Assembly (NCBI GenBank): GCA_046347015.1
Contig: JAXMHA010000004.1
Coordinates: 152,361-216,360 of the forward strand
Source: Dokdonella_A sp046347015
Lineage (GTDB): Bacteria; Pseudomonadota; Gammaproteobacteria; Xanthomonadales; Rhodanobacteraceae
DNA length: 64,000 bases
Direction: 5' to 3'
In this document: positions 50,539 to 59,222 of the stretch, piece after piece
How the letters are laid out: every line of letters begins with the position of its first letter
Numbering within the stretch: position 1 is the first letter of the stretch
Program-made: the position numbers and the translations under genes
The notes under the pieces: generated by a model
What the model was told of the DNA's origin: nothing
The model's database searches: none
The model's input: only the letters and a program-made list of their open reading frames with translations

Positions 50539-51243
50539 TCAGCCCGTCGCCTCACCGGGCCCAACCGGCAGCAAGGGCCGGCTGCCATCGGCGCTGGGGC
50601 GCGCAGCCACCCGGTTGAACCATGGCCCGATCCTCGGCAGCCGGCGATCGAAGGGCTGGTTCACGGTTGCGGCGAAGTCCAGCCAAACGTAAAGCCAGAT
50701 GTCGGCGGCGGTGAAGCGTTCGCCGCACAGGTAGGGTCCGGTTCCGAACATGCCGTCCAGCCATCGCAGGCGATCCTGTGCCACGGTTTTCAATCCATCC
50801 GCTGCCGACGGAAGTACCGGGATGCGTGGCTCGAACCGCGCCAAGCCCTCGGCGTAATGATAGGCATTGTGGATGAATTCGGTGACGTTGAGTTCGACGC
50901 GCCGCCACCACTGCCGGGTCTGCGCCCGTTCCCAAGCCGTACTGCCGATCAGCGGGGGCAGGGGGTGCAATTCCTCCAGGTATTCGGCAATGGCGACTGC
51001 TTCGGCGAGGGTTTCGCCGTCATCTCCGCGCAAGACGGGTGTCTGCCCCGCCGGGTTGACGGCGAGGAACCTCGGCTGGCGATTTTCGCCGCCGAATACG
51101 TCGACCGAAACCGCCGGCAGGCGCAAACCCTTCTCCAGCAGGAACATCCGCAGGCAACGCGGTGCAGGGCTTGTCGCGTCATACACCAGCACGGCTTGAC
51201 GGTGCTCCTGTAAGGCCCGAGGGGAGGGCCGCAGCGAGGGCAT
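50539..51243 (-). CDS. Glutathione S-transferase family protein
   Basis: A 234-residue protein. The thioredoxin-like half has VLVYDATSPAPRCLRMFLLEKG, the cis-proline region NPAGQTPVL and the glutathione contact LAEAVAIAEYLEELHP. The all-helical half has FGTGPYLCGERFTAADIWLYVWLDF, with the N-capping box. It likely conjugates or reduces with glutathione; the substrate is unknown. ATG 51243 is used; GTG 51192 (just before LVYDATS) would remove a 17-residue extension. It is divergent from azurin and upstream of the decarboxylase. Confidence 0.86.
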   Translation of the reverse strand: MPSLRPSPRALQEHRQAVLVYDATSPAPRCLRMFLLEKGLRLPAVSVDVFGGENRQPRFLAVNPAGQTPVLRGDDGETLAEAVAIAEYLEELHPLPPLIGSTAWERAQTRQWWRRVELNVTEFIHNAYHYAEGLARFEPRIPVLPSAADGLKTVAQDRLRWLDGMFGTGPYLCGERFTAADIWLYVWLDFAATVNQPFDRRLPRIGPWFNRVAARPSADGSRPLLPVGPGEATG

Positions 51244-51282
51244 GCCCGCAAATGAGCGTAGCCTGACCGGACAAACGCGGTC

Positions 51283-51296
51283 CTGACCTTGGTCAT
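51283..51296. promoter_or_regulatory. FNR/Dnr-like site upstream of azurin
   Basis: CTGAC-CTTG-GTCAT keeps the TGAC-N4-GTCA core of the TTGAC-N4-GTCAA palindrome. A -10-like GAGAAT at 51319-51324 lies about 32 bases from its centre, as expected for a class II activator site. It sits between the divergent GST and azurin genes. Confidence 0.5.
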
Positions 51297-51361
51297 GGTG
51301 GTGTGCGGGTCGCGTTCGGAGAATCCCTGCCAGTCAATCCTGACGGGAATCGGAGACAGAC

Positions 51362-51814
51362 ATGCTGGTTCGCTTGCTCGCTGCCGTAGTGCTTGGAATT
51401 GCGTCCACGCCGCTCTGGGCGGCCACCTGCACGACCACGGTCGAAGCCAACGACGTCATGCAGTTCAACGTCAAGAACATCGATGTGCCGAAGAGTTGTG
51501 CGACGTTCACGGTCACCCTGAAGCACACCGGCAAGCTGGCCCGGAACGTGATGGGCCATGACTGGGTACTGACGACCGCGGCGGACAAGGCCGGCGTCGA
51601 TGCGGACGGGATCAAGGCGGGGCTCGACAACAACTACCTCAAGCCCGGCGATACCCGCGTCCTCGCGCATACCAAGGTCATTGGCGGCGGCGAGGAAACC
51701 CAGGTGAGCTTCAAGCCCTCGATCCTGAAGGCAGGAACGCCTTACGTGTTCTTCTGCTCGTTCCCCGGCCATTCGGGAATCATGCACGGGACCGTCACGC
51801 TGACTGGGGACTGA
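51362..51814 (+). CDS. azu: Azurin, blue copper protein
   Basis: A 150-residue precursor: a 20-residue signal peptide (ending PLWA) and a 130-residue mature protein. Counting from the predicted mature N-terminus, the copper ligands fall exactly on the Pseudomonas numbering: His46 (VMGHDW), Cys112 (FFCSFPGH), His117 and Met121. Cys3 and Cys26 form the usual disulfide. It carries single electrons in the periplasm, for example to nitric-oxide or nitrite reductases or peroxidases. GGAG lies 7-10 bases upstream of the ATG. A palindromic FNR/Dnr-like site precedes it. Confidence 0.95.
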   Translation: MLVRLLAAVVLGIASTPLWAATCTTTVEANDVMQFNVKNIDVPKSCATFTVTLKHTGKLARNVMGHDWVLTTAADKAGVDADGIKAGLDNNYLKPGDTRVLAHTKVIGGGEETQVSFKPSILKAGTPYVFFCSFPGHSGIMHGTVTLTGD

Positions 51815-51997
51815 GGCCGGATTGACTTCAGGGACATCCGCGGCCGGTACGCACCCGGTGCGTTCGGTGCAGTCCACCCATCGGGTCCGGCCGTGGTCCC
51901 GCCGGATCCGGACAGTGATCCTGCGGTGGCGAGTCTGCATGCGGCACGCGTCCTTCGCGTGGCAGGCCAAAAGCCGGCAGCGTGGCGCACGAACATC

Positions 51998-52597
51998 ATG
52001 ACGAGGATTGCCGTTCCGGGCAGGACATTGCGCCGCGGGTTCTATCGCCGCGACTCGCGCGCGGTTGCGGTGGAACTGCTGAACAAGGTACTCGTGGGAC
52101 CGGATGGGCGGAGCGGGCGGATCGTCGAGACCGAAGCGTATTGCGGCTCGCTGGATCCGGCCGCGCATACCTTCCGCGGCCAGACCGCGCGCAACGCAAC
52201 GATGTTCGGACCGCCGGGCAGGCTCTACGTCTACTTCACGTATGGAATGCACTGGTGCTGCAACACGGTCTGCGGCGAGGTCGGCGAGGGCATCGGCGTC
52301 CTGCTGCGTGCCCTGGCCCCGATGACGGGACTCGAAGTCATGCGGGCCGCGCGCCCGAAAGCGCGCCTCGACCGTGACTTGTGCCGTGGTCCTGCCTGCC
52401 TGACACAGGCAATGGGAATCTCGGGCGCGCATGACGGGATCGACCTGGTGACGGGCAAGGGCGGGTATCGCATCATCGACGATGGAATCCCGCCACCGCG
52501 CGAGGCCATCGCGACCGGACGTGTCGGAATCCGGCACGCCGCACACGAACCTTGGCGCTGGTACGTCCCGGGCGACCCGAACGTCTCGAGGAAGTGA
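51998..52597 (+). CDS. mpg: 3-methyladenine DNA glycosylase, AAG/Mpg family
   Basis: A 199-residue base-excision repair enzyme that removes alkylated purines. The family opening TLRRGFYRRDSRAVAVELLNK is followed by the catalytic glutamate in RIVETEAYCGSLDPAAHTF, then TMFGPPGRLYVYFTYGMHWCCN and DLCRGPACLTQAMGI. The ATG at 51998 begins the homology; earlier in-frame codons from 51893 add a tail with no match. It is flanked by azurin and hemN but has no FNR-like site of its own. Confidence 0.92.
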   Translation: MTRIAVPGRTLRRGFYRRDSRAVAVELLNKVLVGPDGRSGRIVETEAYCGSLDPAAHTFRGQTARNATMFGPPGRLYVYFTYGMHWCCNTVCGEVGEGIGVLLRALAPMTGLEVMRAARPKARLDRDLCRGPACLTQAMGISGAHDGIDLVTGKGGYRIIDDGIPPPREAIATGRVGIRHAAHEPWRWYVPGDPNVSRK

Positions 52598-52637
52598 GGC
52601 GACGCCCGGACGCGGCCTCGCCTCGGCGCGGCCCCAC

Positions 52638-52651
52638 TTGACGCTGGTCAA
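52638..52651. promoter_or_regulatory. Perfect FNR/Dnr-type palindrome upstream of hemN
   Basis: TTGAC-GCTG-GTCAA is a perfect 5-4-5 palindrome. A -10-like TATGTT at 52675-52680 lies 33 bases from its centre, the spacing of class II FNR-activated promoters. This arrangement would place transcription start at or within a base or two of the hemN ATG. Confidence 0.72.
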
Positions 52652-52686
52652 TTCGAGCCGGCAGCGTCGGGTTGTATGTTCCGCGA

Positions 52687-54087
52687 ATGACCAGCGCAGC
52701 CAACATTCCCGTCGTGGATCCGGACTTGATCGCCCGCTACGACGTCGCCGGGCCACGCTATACCAGCTACCCGTCGGCCACGCATTTCCGGGACGATTTC
52801 GGCGAATCGGCGCTGGCCGAGGCGATCCAACGATCGAACACGGGAGCGGAACCCCGGCCCGTCTCGCTGTACGTGCATATTCCGTTCTGCACGAGTCCCT
52901 GCTTTTACTGCGGTTGCAATCGCGTCATTACCCGCGACATCGGCAAGGCAGACCTCTACCTCAAGTTCCTGGTGCAGGAGGTCGATCGGATGGCCCGCCT
53001 CGTCGACCGGCGGCGGCCCGTGCGCCAATTGCATTTCGGAGGTGGTACTCCGAACTTCCTCGATCTTCCGCGCATGACCGAACTGATGGCGCGGCTGCAG
53101 GAATCCTTCGGCTTCGACACGCACGAAGGAGGCGAGTACGGGATCGAAATCGATCCGCGTTTCGCCGACGGGGACTACATCCGGAGATTGGGCGCGCTCG
53201 GGTTCAACCGCATCTCGGTCGGCATCCAGGACTTCGATCCGGCGGTGCAACAGGCCGTCAACCGCATCCAGAGCGTGGCGATGACGCGCGACGTGCTGGA
53301 GGCCGCCCGCGCCAGTGGCTTCAGCTCCGCCAACGTGGACCTGATCTACGGCTTGCCCAGGCAGACCGTGACGGGATTCGAACGCACGCTGGCGGAAGTG
53401 GTCGGACTCGGTCCCAACCGCATCGCGGTATACGGCTACGCGCACCTGCCGCGCCTGTTCAAGGCCCAGCGGCAAATCGTCGCGGGCGACCTTCCCGATG
53501 CTCCGACGCGCCTCGCGCTGCTCGGCGCCGCGCTCCGCCACCTCACCGCGGCGGGTTATGTCTACATCGGCATGGACCACTTCGCGCGGGAGGACGACGA
53601 ACTGGTCATGGCGCAACGCGCGCGAACCCTGCAGCGCAATTTCCAGGGCTACTCGACCCACGGCGAGTGCGACATCGTCGGCCTCGGCATGAGCGCCATC
53701 AGCCGCATCGACGACACCTACAGCCAGAATGCCAGGGATCTTCCGGCCTACTACGCGGCACTCGAGGCCGGTCGCCTGCCGGTCATCCGCGGCACATGGC
53801 TCGACCGCGACGACCTCATCCGGCGGCAATTGATCGGCGAACTGATGTGCCACGGCAGCATCGACAAGGAAGCGTTCGGGCAACTGTACGGCCTGTCATT
53901 CGACGACTACTTCGAGGAGGCCTTGCAGCGTCTCGATGGGCTGGCATCCGATGGACTGGTGGACCTGTCGACGGAGTCCATCCGGGTAACGGGCAAGGGC
54001 CAGCTGTTGTTGCGCAACATCGCGATGTGCTTTGATGCCTACCTCATGCAGGAATCGCCGATAACGCATTATTCACGGGCGATCTGA
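52687..54087 (+). CDS. hemN: Oxygen-independent coproporphyrinogen III dehydrogenase HemN
   Basis: Radical-SAM enzyme that makes protoporphyrinogen IX when oxygen is scarce. The 466 residues open with IARYDVAGPRYTSYPSATHF, followed by the cluster motif with cysteines in CTSPCFYCGC (CxxxCxxC), LHFGGGTPNFLD, RISVGIQDFDPAVQQAVNR and MDHFAREDDELVMAQ. The ending AMCFDAYLM matches E. coli HemN. The ATG at 52687 begins the homology. Anaerobic induction is suggested by the palindrome 36 bases upstream. Confidence 0.95.
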   Translation: MTSAANIPVVDPDLIARYDVAGPRYTSYPSATHFRDDFGESALAEAIQRSNTGAEPRPVSLYVHIPFCTSPCFYCGCNRVITRDIGKADLYLKFLVQEVDRMARLVDRRRPVRQLHFGGGTPNFLDLPRMTELMARLQESFGFDTHEGGEYGIEIDPRFADGDYIRRLGALGFNRISVGIQDFDPAVQQAVNRIQSVAMTRDVLEAARASGFSSANVDLIYGLPRQTVTGFERTLAEVVGLGPNRIAVYGYAHLPRLFKAQRQIVAGDLPDAPTRLALLGAALRHLTAAGYVYIGMDHFAREDDELVMAQRARTLQRNFQGYSTHGECDIVGLGMSAISRIDDTYSQNARDLPAYYAALEAGRLPVIRGTWLDRDDLIRRQLIGELMCHGSIDKEAFGQLYGLSFDDYFEEALQRLDGLASDGLVDLSTESIRVTGKGQLLLRNIAMCFDAYLMQESPITHYSRAI

Positions 54088-54113
54088 CTTCGCTGCCTGT
54101 CCACGGACTGGAC

Positions 54114-54127
54114 TTGATCGCGGTCAA
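54114..54127. promoter_or_regulatory. FNR/Dnr-type site upstream of the UbiH-like gene
   Basis: TTGAT-CGCG-GTCAA pairs half-sites of the two related consensus forms (TTGAT and GTCAA). It is centred about 101 bases before the GTG start at 54222. The -10 is unclear (CAGACT at about 54149-54154). It lies in the 134-bp gap after hemN. Confidence 0.55.
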
Positions 54128-54221
54128 TGCGTCCAACGGCAATTCCTCCAGACTGCCTCCCCGTGGCGCGACTGCCGGAACGATCGCGGGCAGGGTGCGC
54201 GTAACGCGAAAGGGTGGATAC

Positions 54222-55475
54222 GTGCGCAACAGCGTCCTGGTGATCGGCGGTGGGCCTGCCGGCCTTTGCGCGTCACTCGCGCTGGCAGGGCAGGGGCTTG
54301 AAGTCGACGTCATCGAACGGCAGGGCATCGAGGCATTGGCGAGTCCTGCCTTCGATGGGCGGGAAATCGCTCTGACGCACGCTTCGATGCGCCTGTTGCG
54401 CACGTTGGGAGTCTGGCCGCATATCGCCGATGGCGACGTCGCGCCAGTGCGGCGCGCACGCATCATGGACGGTGCACGCGCGGGATTCGAGGTCGACGGG
54501 TCGGCGTTCGGACACGAACGACTGGGTGTACTGGTTTCCAACCACGTCATCCGTGCAGCCGCCTGGAAAGCGGTGGCAATGGAACCGCGCATCCGGGTCC
54601 ATGCCGGTGTGGGCGTGGATTCGGTCAGCAGCAACGAAACCGCGGCAACCGCGCGCCTCGGCGATGGGCGCGTACTCGAGGCGCCACTGCTGGTGGCGGC
54701 TGACAGCCGGTTCTCGGAATCCCGCCGCAGCATGGGCGTTGCGACGCACTTGCATGACTTCGGTCGCAGCATGGTCGTTTGCCGGATGCAGCACGAGGAG
54801 TCCAACGAAGGCACGGCGTGGGAGTGGTTCGGTGACGGCCAGACGCGCGCCTTGCTTCCACTCGGCGAGCATCTTTCGTCGGTGGTGCTGACGGTACCCG
54901 ACGTCGAAGCGCAGGCGCTGCTGAGTCTCCCGCCGGAAGCATTCGCGGTGGGAATCGCCGCCCGCTACGAAGGCCGGCTCGGAGCGATGTCGCTGGCGAG
55001 CACGATTCACCGGTATCCGCTGGTGGCGACATGGGCGCGCCGTTTCGTCGGCCGACGTTTTGCCTTGGCCGGAGACGCGGCGATCGGCATGCATCCCGTC
55101 ACCGCGCATGGTTTCAACCTGGGACTCGCCAGCGTTGAACACCTGGCACAAGCCGCCGGCGACGGGCTGCGGCGCTGCGCGGATCCGGCCGCTCCCGCAA
55201 TGCTGGCACGCTACGAACGCCGGCACCGGGTTTCCAGCGCGCCGATGTTTGCCGGCACGCAGTTGCTGGTGGGTGTTTTCGCCGGTGAGCACGCGTTCTT
55301 GCGCCCGCTGCGCCACGCCGCGATGCTTGCTGGCGGCCGATTGCCCGTGGTCCGCCGCGCGCTGGCGGCGAACCTCATCGACGACGCGCCCCGTCCCGGA
55401 TCGGTGGCCCGCCACCTGCGCCTCGCGTTCGACGTGTTGCGCCCGCGCCTGTCCGCAGGCACGTCCCGCACCTGA
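54222..55475 (+). CDS. FAD-dependent UbiH/UbiM-like hydroxylase
   Basis: A 417-residue flavoprotein monooxygenase of the UbiH/Coq6 family. The Rossmann FAD loop is VLVIGGGPAGLCASLALAGQG. The second FAD contact is in RRFALAGDAAIGMHPVTAHGFNLGLASVEHL, which holds the ubiquinone-hydroxylase signature. It probably hydroxylates a ubiquinone precursor (UbiM-like is one option) or another aromatic. The GTG at 54222 has GGGTGGA just upstream; the frame is open back to a TTG at 54114, but that overlaps the FNR-like site. An O2-using enzyme under an anaerobic-type site is unexpected. Confidence 0.8.
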   Translation: MRNSVLVIGGGPAGLCASLALAGQGLEVDVIERQGIEALASPAFDGREIALTHASMRLLRTLGVWPHIADGDVAPVRRARIMDGARAGFEVDGSAFGHERLGVLVSNHVIRAAAWKAVAMEPRIRVHAGVGVDSVSSNETAATARLGDGRVLEAPLLVAADSRFSESRRSMGVATHLHDFGRSMVVCRMQHEESNEGTAWEWFGDGQTRALLPLGEHLSSVVLTVPDVEAQALLSLPPEAFAVGIAARYEGRLGAMSLASTIHRYPLVATWARRFVGRRFALAGDAAIGMHPVTAHGFNLGLASVEHLAQAAGDGLRRCADPAAPAMLARYERRHRVSSAPMFAGTQLLVGVFAGEHAFLRPLRHAAMLAGGRLPVVRRALAANLIDDAPRPGSVARHLRLAFDVLRPRLSAGTSRT

Positions 55476-55517
55476 AGTCCGGCGGCACCCGAACCTTTTC
55501 CTTCAGGGCAGACCCGC

Positions 55518-56111
55518 ATGCAACCGATGTTGACCGAACCGCGACACCCGACGCCCAACCCCGTTTCGCCACGGGCATGCGCACCACTGGTCGATCAGGC
55601 GCGCCCGAATTCATTCGACATCGGGCAGCTGCTTTCCTGTGGCCGCGGCGAAATGTTCGGCCCCGGCAATGCCCGCTTGCCGGCGCCGCCGATGCTGATG
55701 TTCGATCGCATCACGCACATCGCGAGCACCGGTGGCGCCCACGGCAAGGGGGAAATCCGCGCCGAACTCGACATCCGGCCGGACCTCTGGTTCTTCGATT
55801 GCCACTTCACCAGCGATCCGGTGATGCCCGGCTGCCTTGGCCTCGACGCCATGTGGCAGCTCAGCGGATTCTTCCTGCCGTGGCTCGGTGAACCCGGACG
55901 CGGCCGCGCGCTCGGCGTCGGCCAGGTCAAGTTCACCGGCCAGATACTCCCGACCGCAGCGCTCGTGCGCTACGAGATCGACATCCGTCGCGTCATGCGC
56001 GGCCGCCTGCCGATGGTGATCGCCGACGGCAAGACCTATGTCGACGGCGACCTGATTTACGTTGCGACCGACATGCGCGTCGGGCTGTTCAAGGCGCAAG
56101 GGGAGTCCTGA
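55518..56111 (+). CDS. fabA: 3-hydroxydecanoyl-ACP dehydratase/isomerase FabA
   Basis: Introduces the cis double bond of bacterial unsaturated fatty acids. The 197 residues hold PMLMFDRITHI, the catalytic histidine in FFDCHFTSDPVMPGC and the aspartate in LGLDAMWQL. GVGQVKFTGQILP and the end motif KTYVDGDLIYVATDMRVGLF follow. The N-terminal extension of about 30 residues is longer than in E. coli; ATG 55527 is another possible start. fabB begins 1 base after the stop, the classic fabAB operon. Confidence 0.94.
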   Translation: MQPMLTEPRHPTPNPVSPRACAPLVDQARPNSFDIGQLLSCGRGEMFGPGNARLPAPPMLMFDRITHIASTGGAHGKGEIRAELDIRPDLWFFDCHFTSDPVMPGCLGLDAMWQLSGFFLPWLGEPGRGRALGVGQVKFTGQILPTAALVRYEIDIRRVMRGRLPMVIADGKTYVDGDLIYVATDMRVGLFKAQGES

Positions 56112-56112
56112 A

Positions 56113-57321
56113 ATGAAACGTGTGGTCGTTACCGGCATGGGCATCGCATCATGCCTCGGCAACGTGGCCGACACCGTTTCCGGAGCGCTGCGCGACCTGC
56201 GTAGCGGAATTCGCGCCATGCCGGACTACGTGACCCATGGGTTGCGCAGCCACGTCGCGGCCGTGCCGGACATCGATCTGGACGCCAGCATCGACCGCAA
56301 ACTGCGCCGCTTCATGGGCAATGCCGCAGGCTATGCGTATGTCGCGATGCGTTCGGCAATCGCGGACGCAGGCTTGGCCCTGGAGCAGATTCGCCATCCG
56401 CGTGTCGGCGTGATTGCCGGGTCCGGCGGCGGATCTCCGCAATGGCAGATTGCCACGGCAGACTTGCTCCGCGAAAAAGGCGTGCGCAAGGTGGGGCCGT
56501 TCATGGTGCCGCGCACGATGTGCTCGACCGTCTCGGCGACGCTTGCCACCGCATTCGGCATCCTCGGGTTGAGCTATTCGATCTCCGCTGCCTGCGCGAC
56601 CTCCGCGCAGTGCATCGGCGCGGCCGCCAACCTGATCCGCGGCGGTACGCAGGACGTGATCTTCGCCGGCGGTGGCGAGGAGGAACACTGGGGCATGACC
56701 GCGCAGTTCGACGCGATGGGCGCACTGTCCAGTGCGTTCAACGACGTGCCGGCGCAGTCCTCGCGCCCCTACGACGCGAGCCGCGACGGCTTCGTCATCG
56801 CCGGCGGAGGCGGGATGCTGGTGCTGGAAAGCTTTGAGCATGCGCGCGCCCGTGGCGCCCGCATCCATGCCGAACTCGTCGGCTACGGCTCGACATCCGA
56901 TGGCGCCGACATGGTTGCGCCAAGCGGTGAGGGGGCGGTGCGTTGCATGCGCATGGCGCTCGCCGAGGCCGGCCGTCCGATCGACTACCTCAACACGCAC
57001 GGTACCGCGACGCCGCTCGGCGACATTACCGAGCTCGGCGCCATCCGCGAGGTGTTTGGTGCCACGGTGCCGCCTCTGTCGTCGACCAAGGCGCTGACCG
57101 GGCATTCACTCGGTGCCGCCAGCGTGCACGAGGCGATCTACAGCCTCCTGATGATGCGTGACGGTTTCATCGCCGGCTCGGCGAACATCGATGACCTCGA
57201 TGCCCGGGCGCGGGAATTCCCGATCCTGCGCGAAAGCCATCCGGCGAAATTGTCCACGGTCATGTCGAACAGCTTCGGCTTCGGCGGCACCAACGCCTGC
57301 CTGGTGTTTTCGCGGGTGTAA
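56113..57321 (+). CDS. fabB: 3-oxoacyl-ACP synthase I FabB
   Basis: Elongates unsaturated acyl-ACPs. The 402 residues contain the condensing-enzyme triad: Cys in SYSISAACATSAQC, His in LNTHGTATPLGD and His in STKALTGHSLGAA. The opening RVVVTGMGIASCLGN and the ending NSFGFGGTNACLVF are standard. The ATG at 56113 is used; it lies 1 base beyond the fabA stop with GGGGAG upstream. An earlier in-frame ATG at 56062 lies within fabA. Confidence 0.95.
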   Translation: MKRVVVTGMGIASCLGNVADTVSGALRDLRSGIRAMPDYVTHGLRSHVAAVPDIDLDASIDRKLRRFMGNAAGYAYVAMRSAIADAGLALEQIRHPRVGVIAGSGGGSPQWQIATADLLREKGVRKVGPFMVPRTMCSTVSATLATAFGILGLSYSISAACATSAQCIGAAANLIRGGTQDVIFAGGGEEEHWGMTAQFDAMGALSSAFNDVPAQSSRPYDASRDGFVIAGGGGMLVLESFEHARARGARIHAELVGYGSTSDGADMVAPSGEGAVRCMRMALAEAGRPIDYLNTHGTATPLGDITELGAIREVFGATVPPLSSTKALTGHSLGAASVHEAIYSLLMMRDGFIAGSANIDDLDARAREFPILRESHPAKLSTVMSNSFGFGGTNACLVFSRV

Positions 57322-57455
57322 CTGGCGGCGAGAACCCCGTCCCGCGGCGCCCGGATGCCGTCGAACGCCGCCCGGAATCGAGGCGCGGGAAGAAGGCCAG
57401 CGGCGGATCCGCTGCGTTGAGTCCGTTGCCGGATGGTACGGCGAACCCCGCGGCA

Positions 57456-58151
57456 TCAATTCCTGTGTGACGCGCTGCGATCGCGTCCCGCGCCGAACCA
57501 GAGGTCGAGTCGGCCCATGAATCCCTTCAGGAACCTCGTGGTGTTGCCTCGCCGGGTCTTGCGCCGCTTCTCTTCCTCGCTGGTCAGCCACGCCACCTTG
57601 ATCACTCGCCGCTCGCCTTCGTAGGGCAGGAAGCCGTGGAACGAGTTGTCTTCGCGCTTGAAGACGACGAATTCCCCGTACAGCGGCTTGACCTCGGGCA
57701 CGATGATCGCATCGATGTCGTCGATCTTGGCGAGGAAACGCAGGCACCCGTCGCTGGTATCGGCCCAGCCGGGATTGAAGTAGACGAGGGCAGTGGCGAC
57801 CGTGCACGCGCTGTCGGTATGGATCGTGCCGTGGCGCCTGCTGGCGTAGCGGCACATGGAGACCAACGTCGGGAAGCTCCCGAGCTCACGGATGCCAAGC
57901 TTCGCCCCGATCGCATTCGCGAACGCGGGATCGATCACCGCTTCCACGACTGCGCGGATCGAGGGGCCGCAATCCTTCTCGTCGTACGGGAAGAACCCCG
58001 CGCTCGAGTAGTTCGGGAAGTCCCGGTCGAGATCTTCGCGCGCAGGCAACGGAAGCTGGCCATGCGCGACCATGAATGGGAAGGGATCTCTGCGGACCAG
58101 GGTGTCCGGGCGGTCGAGGCGGATCGAATCGAGCAATGGCGAAGTCAACAT
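57456..58151 (-). CDS. 2OG-Fe(II) oxygenase family protein
   Basis: A 231-residue protein with the double-stranded beta-helix iron site: HTDSA (His and Asp), then the distal histidine in DNSFHGFLPY and the 2-oxoglutarate arginine in ERRVIKVAWL. The basic segment SEEEKRRKTRRGN and a short aromatic tail follow. Members hydroxylate proteins, nucleic acids or small molecules; no substrate is evident. It converges on fabB across a 134-bp gap and lies 72 bases downstream of the cytochrome c gene's neighbouring region on the same strand. Confidence 0.8.
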   Translation of the reverse strand: MLTSPLLDSIRLDRPDTLVRRDPFPFMVAHGQLPLPAREDLDRDFPNYSSAGFFPYDEKDCGPSIRAVVEAVIDPAFANAIGAKLGIRELGSFPTLVSMCRYASRRHGTIHTDSACTVATALVYFNPGWADTSDGCLRFLAKIDDIDAIIVPEVKPLYGEFVVFKREDNSFHGFLPYEGERRVIKVAWLTSEEEKRRKTRRGNTTRFLKGFMGRLDLWFGAGRDRSASHRN

Positions 58152-58223
58152 GTCGGGGATCCCGAAGTCCCGCGCGTCAGCAGGAGTCCAGTCCGGTTGT
58201 CGCGCGGGGAATGAAGGAGACGA

Positions 58224-58538
58224 TCACGGCTTCAACGCGGCCAGGAAATCCGCGATGTTGGCGATGTCGGTGTCGGTGAGACCTTTCGCCATGGGCGCCA
58301 TGATGGCGTTCGGGCGACTGCCGTCACGAAAGGCCTTCATCTGGGTGACCAGATATTCACCTTTCTGCCCGGCGACGTTCGGATAGATGGGCGCGATTGA
58401 AATGCCCGATGCACCATGGCATGCCGCACAGGTGGCCTCGTATTTTTGCTTGCCGACGGCTGGATCGGCCGACTGCGCCGTGGCGGTGAACAGGGCGGCG
58501 CCAATGACGACGACCAGGAGAAGCGTTGTTCTTGTCAT
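58224..58538 (-). CDS. Small periplasmic class I cytochrome c
   Basis: A 104-residue precursor: a signal peptide (TLLLVVVIGAALFTATAQSA) and a single heme c domain. The heme site is CAACH; the sixth ligand is probably the methionine in NAIMAPMAKGLTD, followed by ADFLAALKP. It carries electrons in the periplasm and could feed the nearby nitric oxide reductase. It lies downstream of norCB and two membrane genes on the same strand, with a 46-base gap, and may be read with them. Confidence 0.9.
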   Translation of the reverse strand: MTRTTLLLVVVIGAALFTATAQSADPAVGKQKYEATCAACHGASGISIAPIYPNVAGQKGEYLVTQMKAFRDGSRPNAIMAPMAKGLTDTDIANIADFLAALKP

Positions 58539-58584
58539 GGAGTCATGCTCCGAAGTCGAAAGGGGAAATCCCGTCGTGTCGTGG

Positions 58585-58917
58585 TCACCGGCCGGGAGTG
58601 GCGTGCGGTTTGAACAAGGCCGCCCACAACGCAAACGACGGCACCAGGGCACCGACCCAGAATCCTCCCCAGAACGTCAGGTTCGGCAGTGTCGCCAAGG
58701 GGAGCAGTGACAGGATGCCAAGCGCGATGGCCAACACGATGTTGACGGTGCTGAACCACCGCCGCGGGTCACTGCGCCGCGCCCAGATCGCCATCACAAG
58801 GATGACGGCCGCGAATGCTGCGAATGGCACGTAACGCTGCTCCACCCACGTGGGGTGCAGCACCGTCGCATACACCAGAGCCAGCCCGGCAATGGTATTG
58901 ATGAGGTTCGGAATCAT
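58585..58917 (-). CDS. Small membrane protein of the nor cluster (1)
   Basis: A 110-residue, hydrophobic protein with three predicted helices (LINTIAGLALVYATVLHP, VPFAAFAAVILVMAIWA, FSTVNIVLAIALGILSLLPLA) and a fourth near the C-terminus. I do not recognise a named family. Its ATG overlaps the stop of the upstream membrane gene (ATGA), which in turn overlaps norB, so all three are co-translated after norC. A role in assembly or stability of nitric oxide reductase is a context-based guess. Confidence 0.7.
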   Translation of the reverse strand: MIPNLINTIAGLALVYATVLHPTWVEQRYVPFAAFAAVILVMAIWARRSDPRRWFSTVNIVLAIALGILSLLPLATLPNLTFWGGFWVGALVPSFALWAALFKPHATPGR

Positions 58918-59222
58918 CGGTGCGCCCTCTCCTCGGGTTGTTCCGCGTGCAGCCGTTCGAGATAACGCCAGGTGACGGGGGGAATGATCGCGTAGACGAC
59001 GGCGCTGGCCAGGATCAGCAGCTTCCAGCCCGGATCGAGGGGCGTCGCGAACGCGATTGCCAGCGCAATGCCGAACGCAATCAGCCAGCACACGCCGCCC
59101 GCACGCATGAGGTTCGTATGCGAGCGGAGCCGTCCGATGCTGTAGAGACCGCCGTATCCGCCGCCCGCCAGCACGAAAAGGCCCAGCAGGATGGCCGTTT
59201 CGAGCAGGGCCGCGGGCGTCAT
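58914..59222 (-). CDS. Small membrane protein of the nor cluster (2)
   Basis: A 102-residue protein with three predicted helices (LLETAILLGLFVLAGGGYGGL, GVCWLIAFGIALAIAFATPL, KLLILASAVVYAIIPPVTW) and a charged C-terminus. The start overlaps the norB stop and the end overlaps the next membrane gene, both ATGA. The family was not recognised. Being locked between norB and another small membrane gene, it is probably an accessory part of the NO-reductase operon. Confidence 0.72.
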   Translation of the reverse strand: MTPAALLETAILLGLFVLAGGGYGGLYSIGRLRSHTNLMRAGGVCWLIAFGIALAIAFATPLDPGWKLLILASAVVYAIIPPVTWRYLERLHAEQPEERAHR

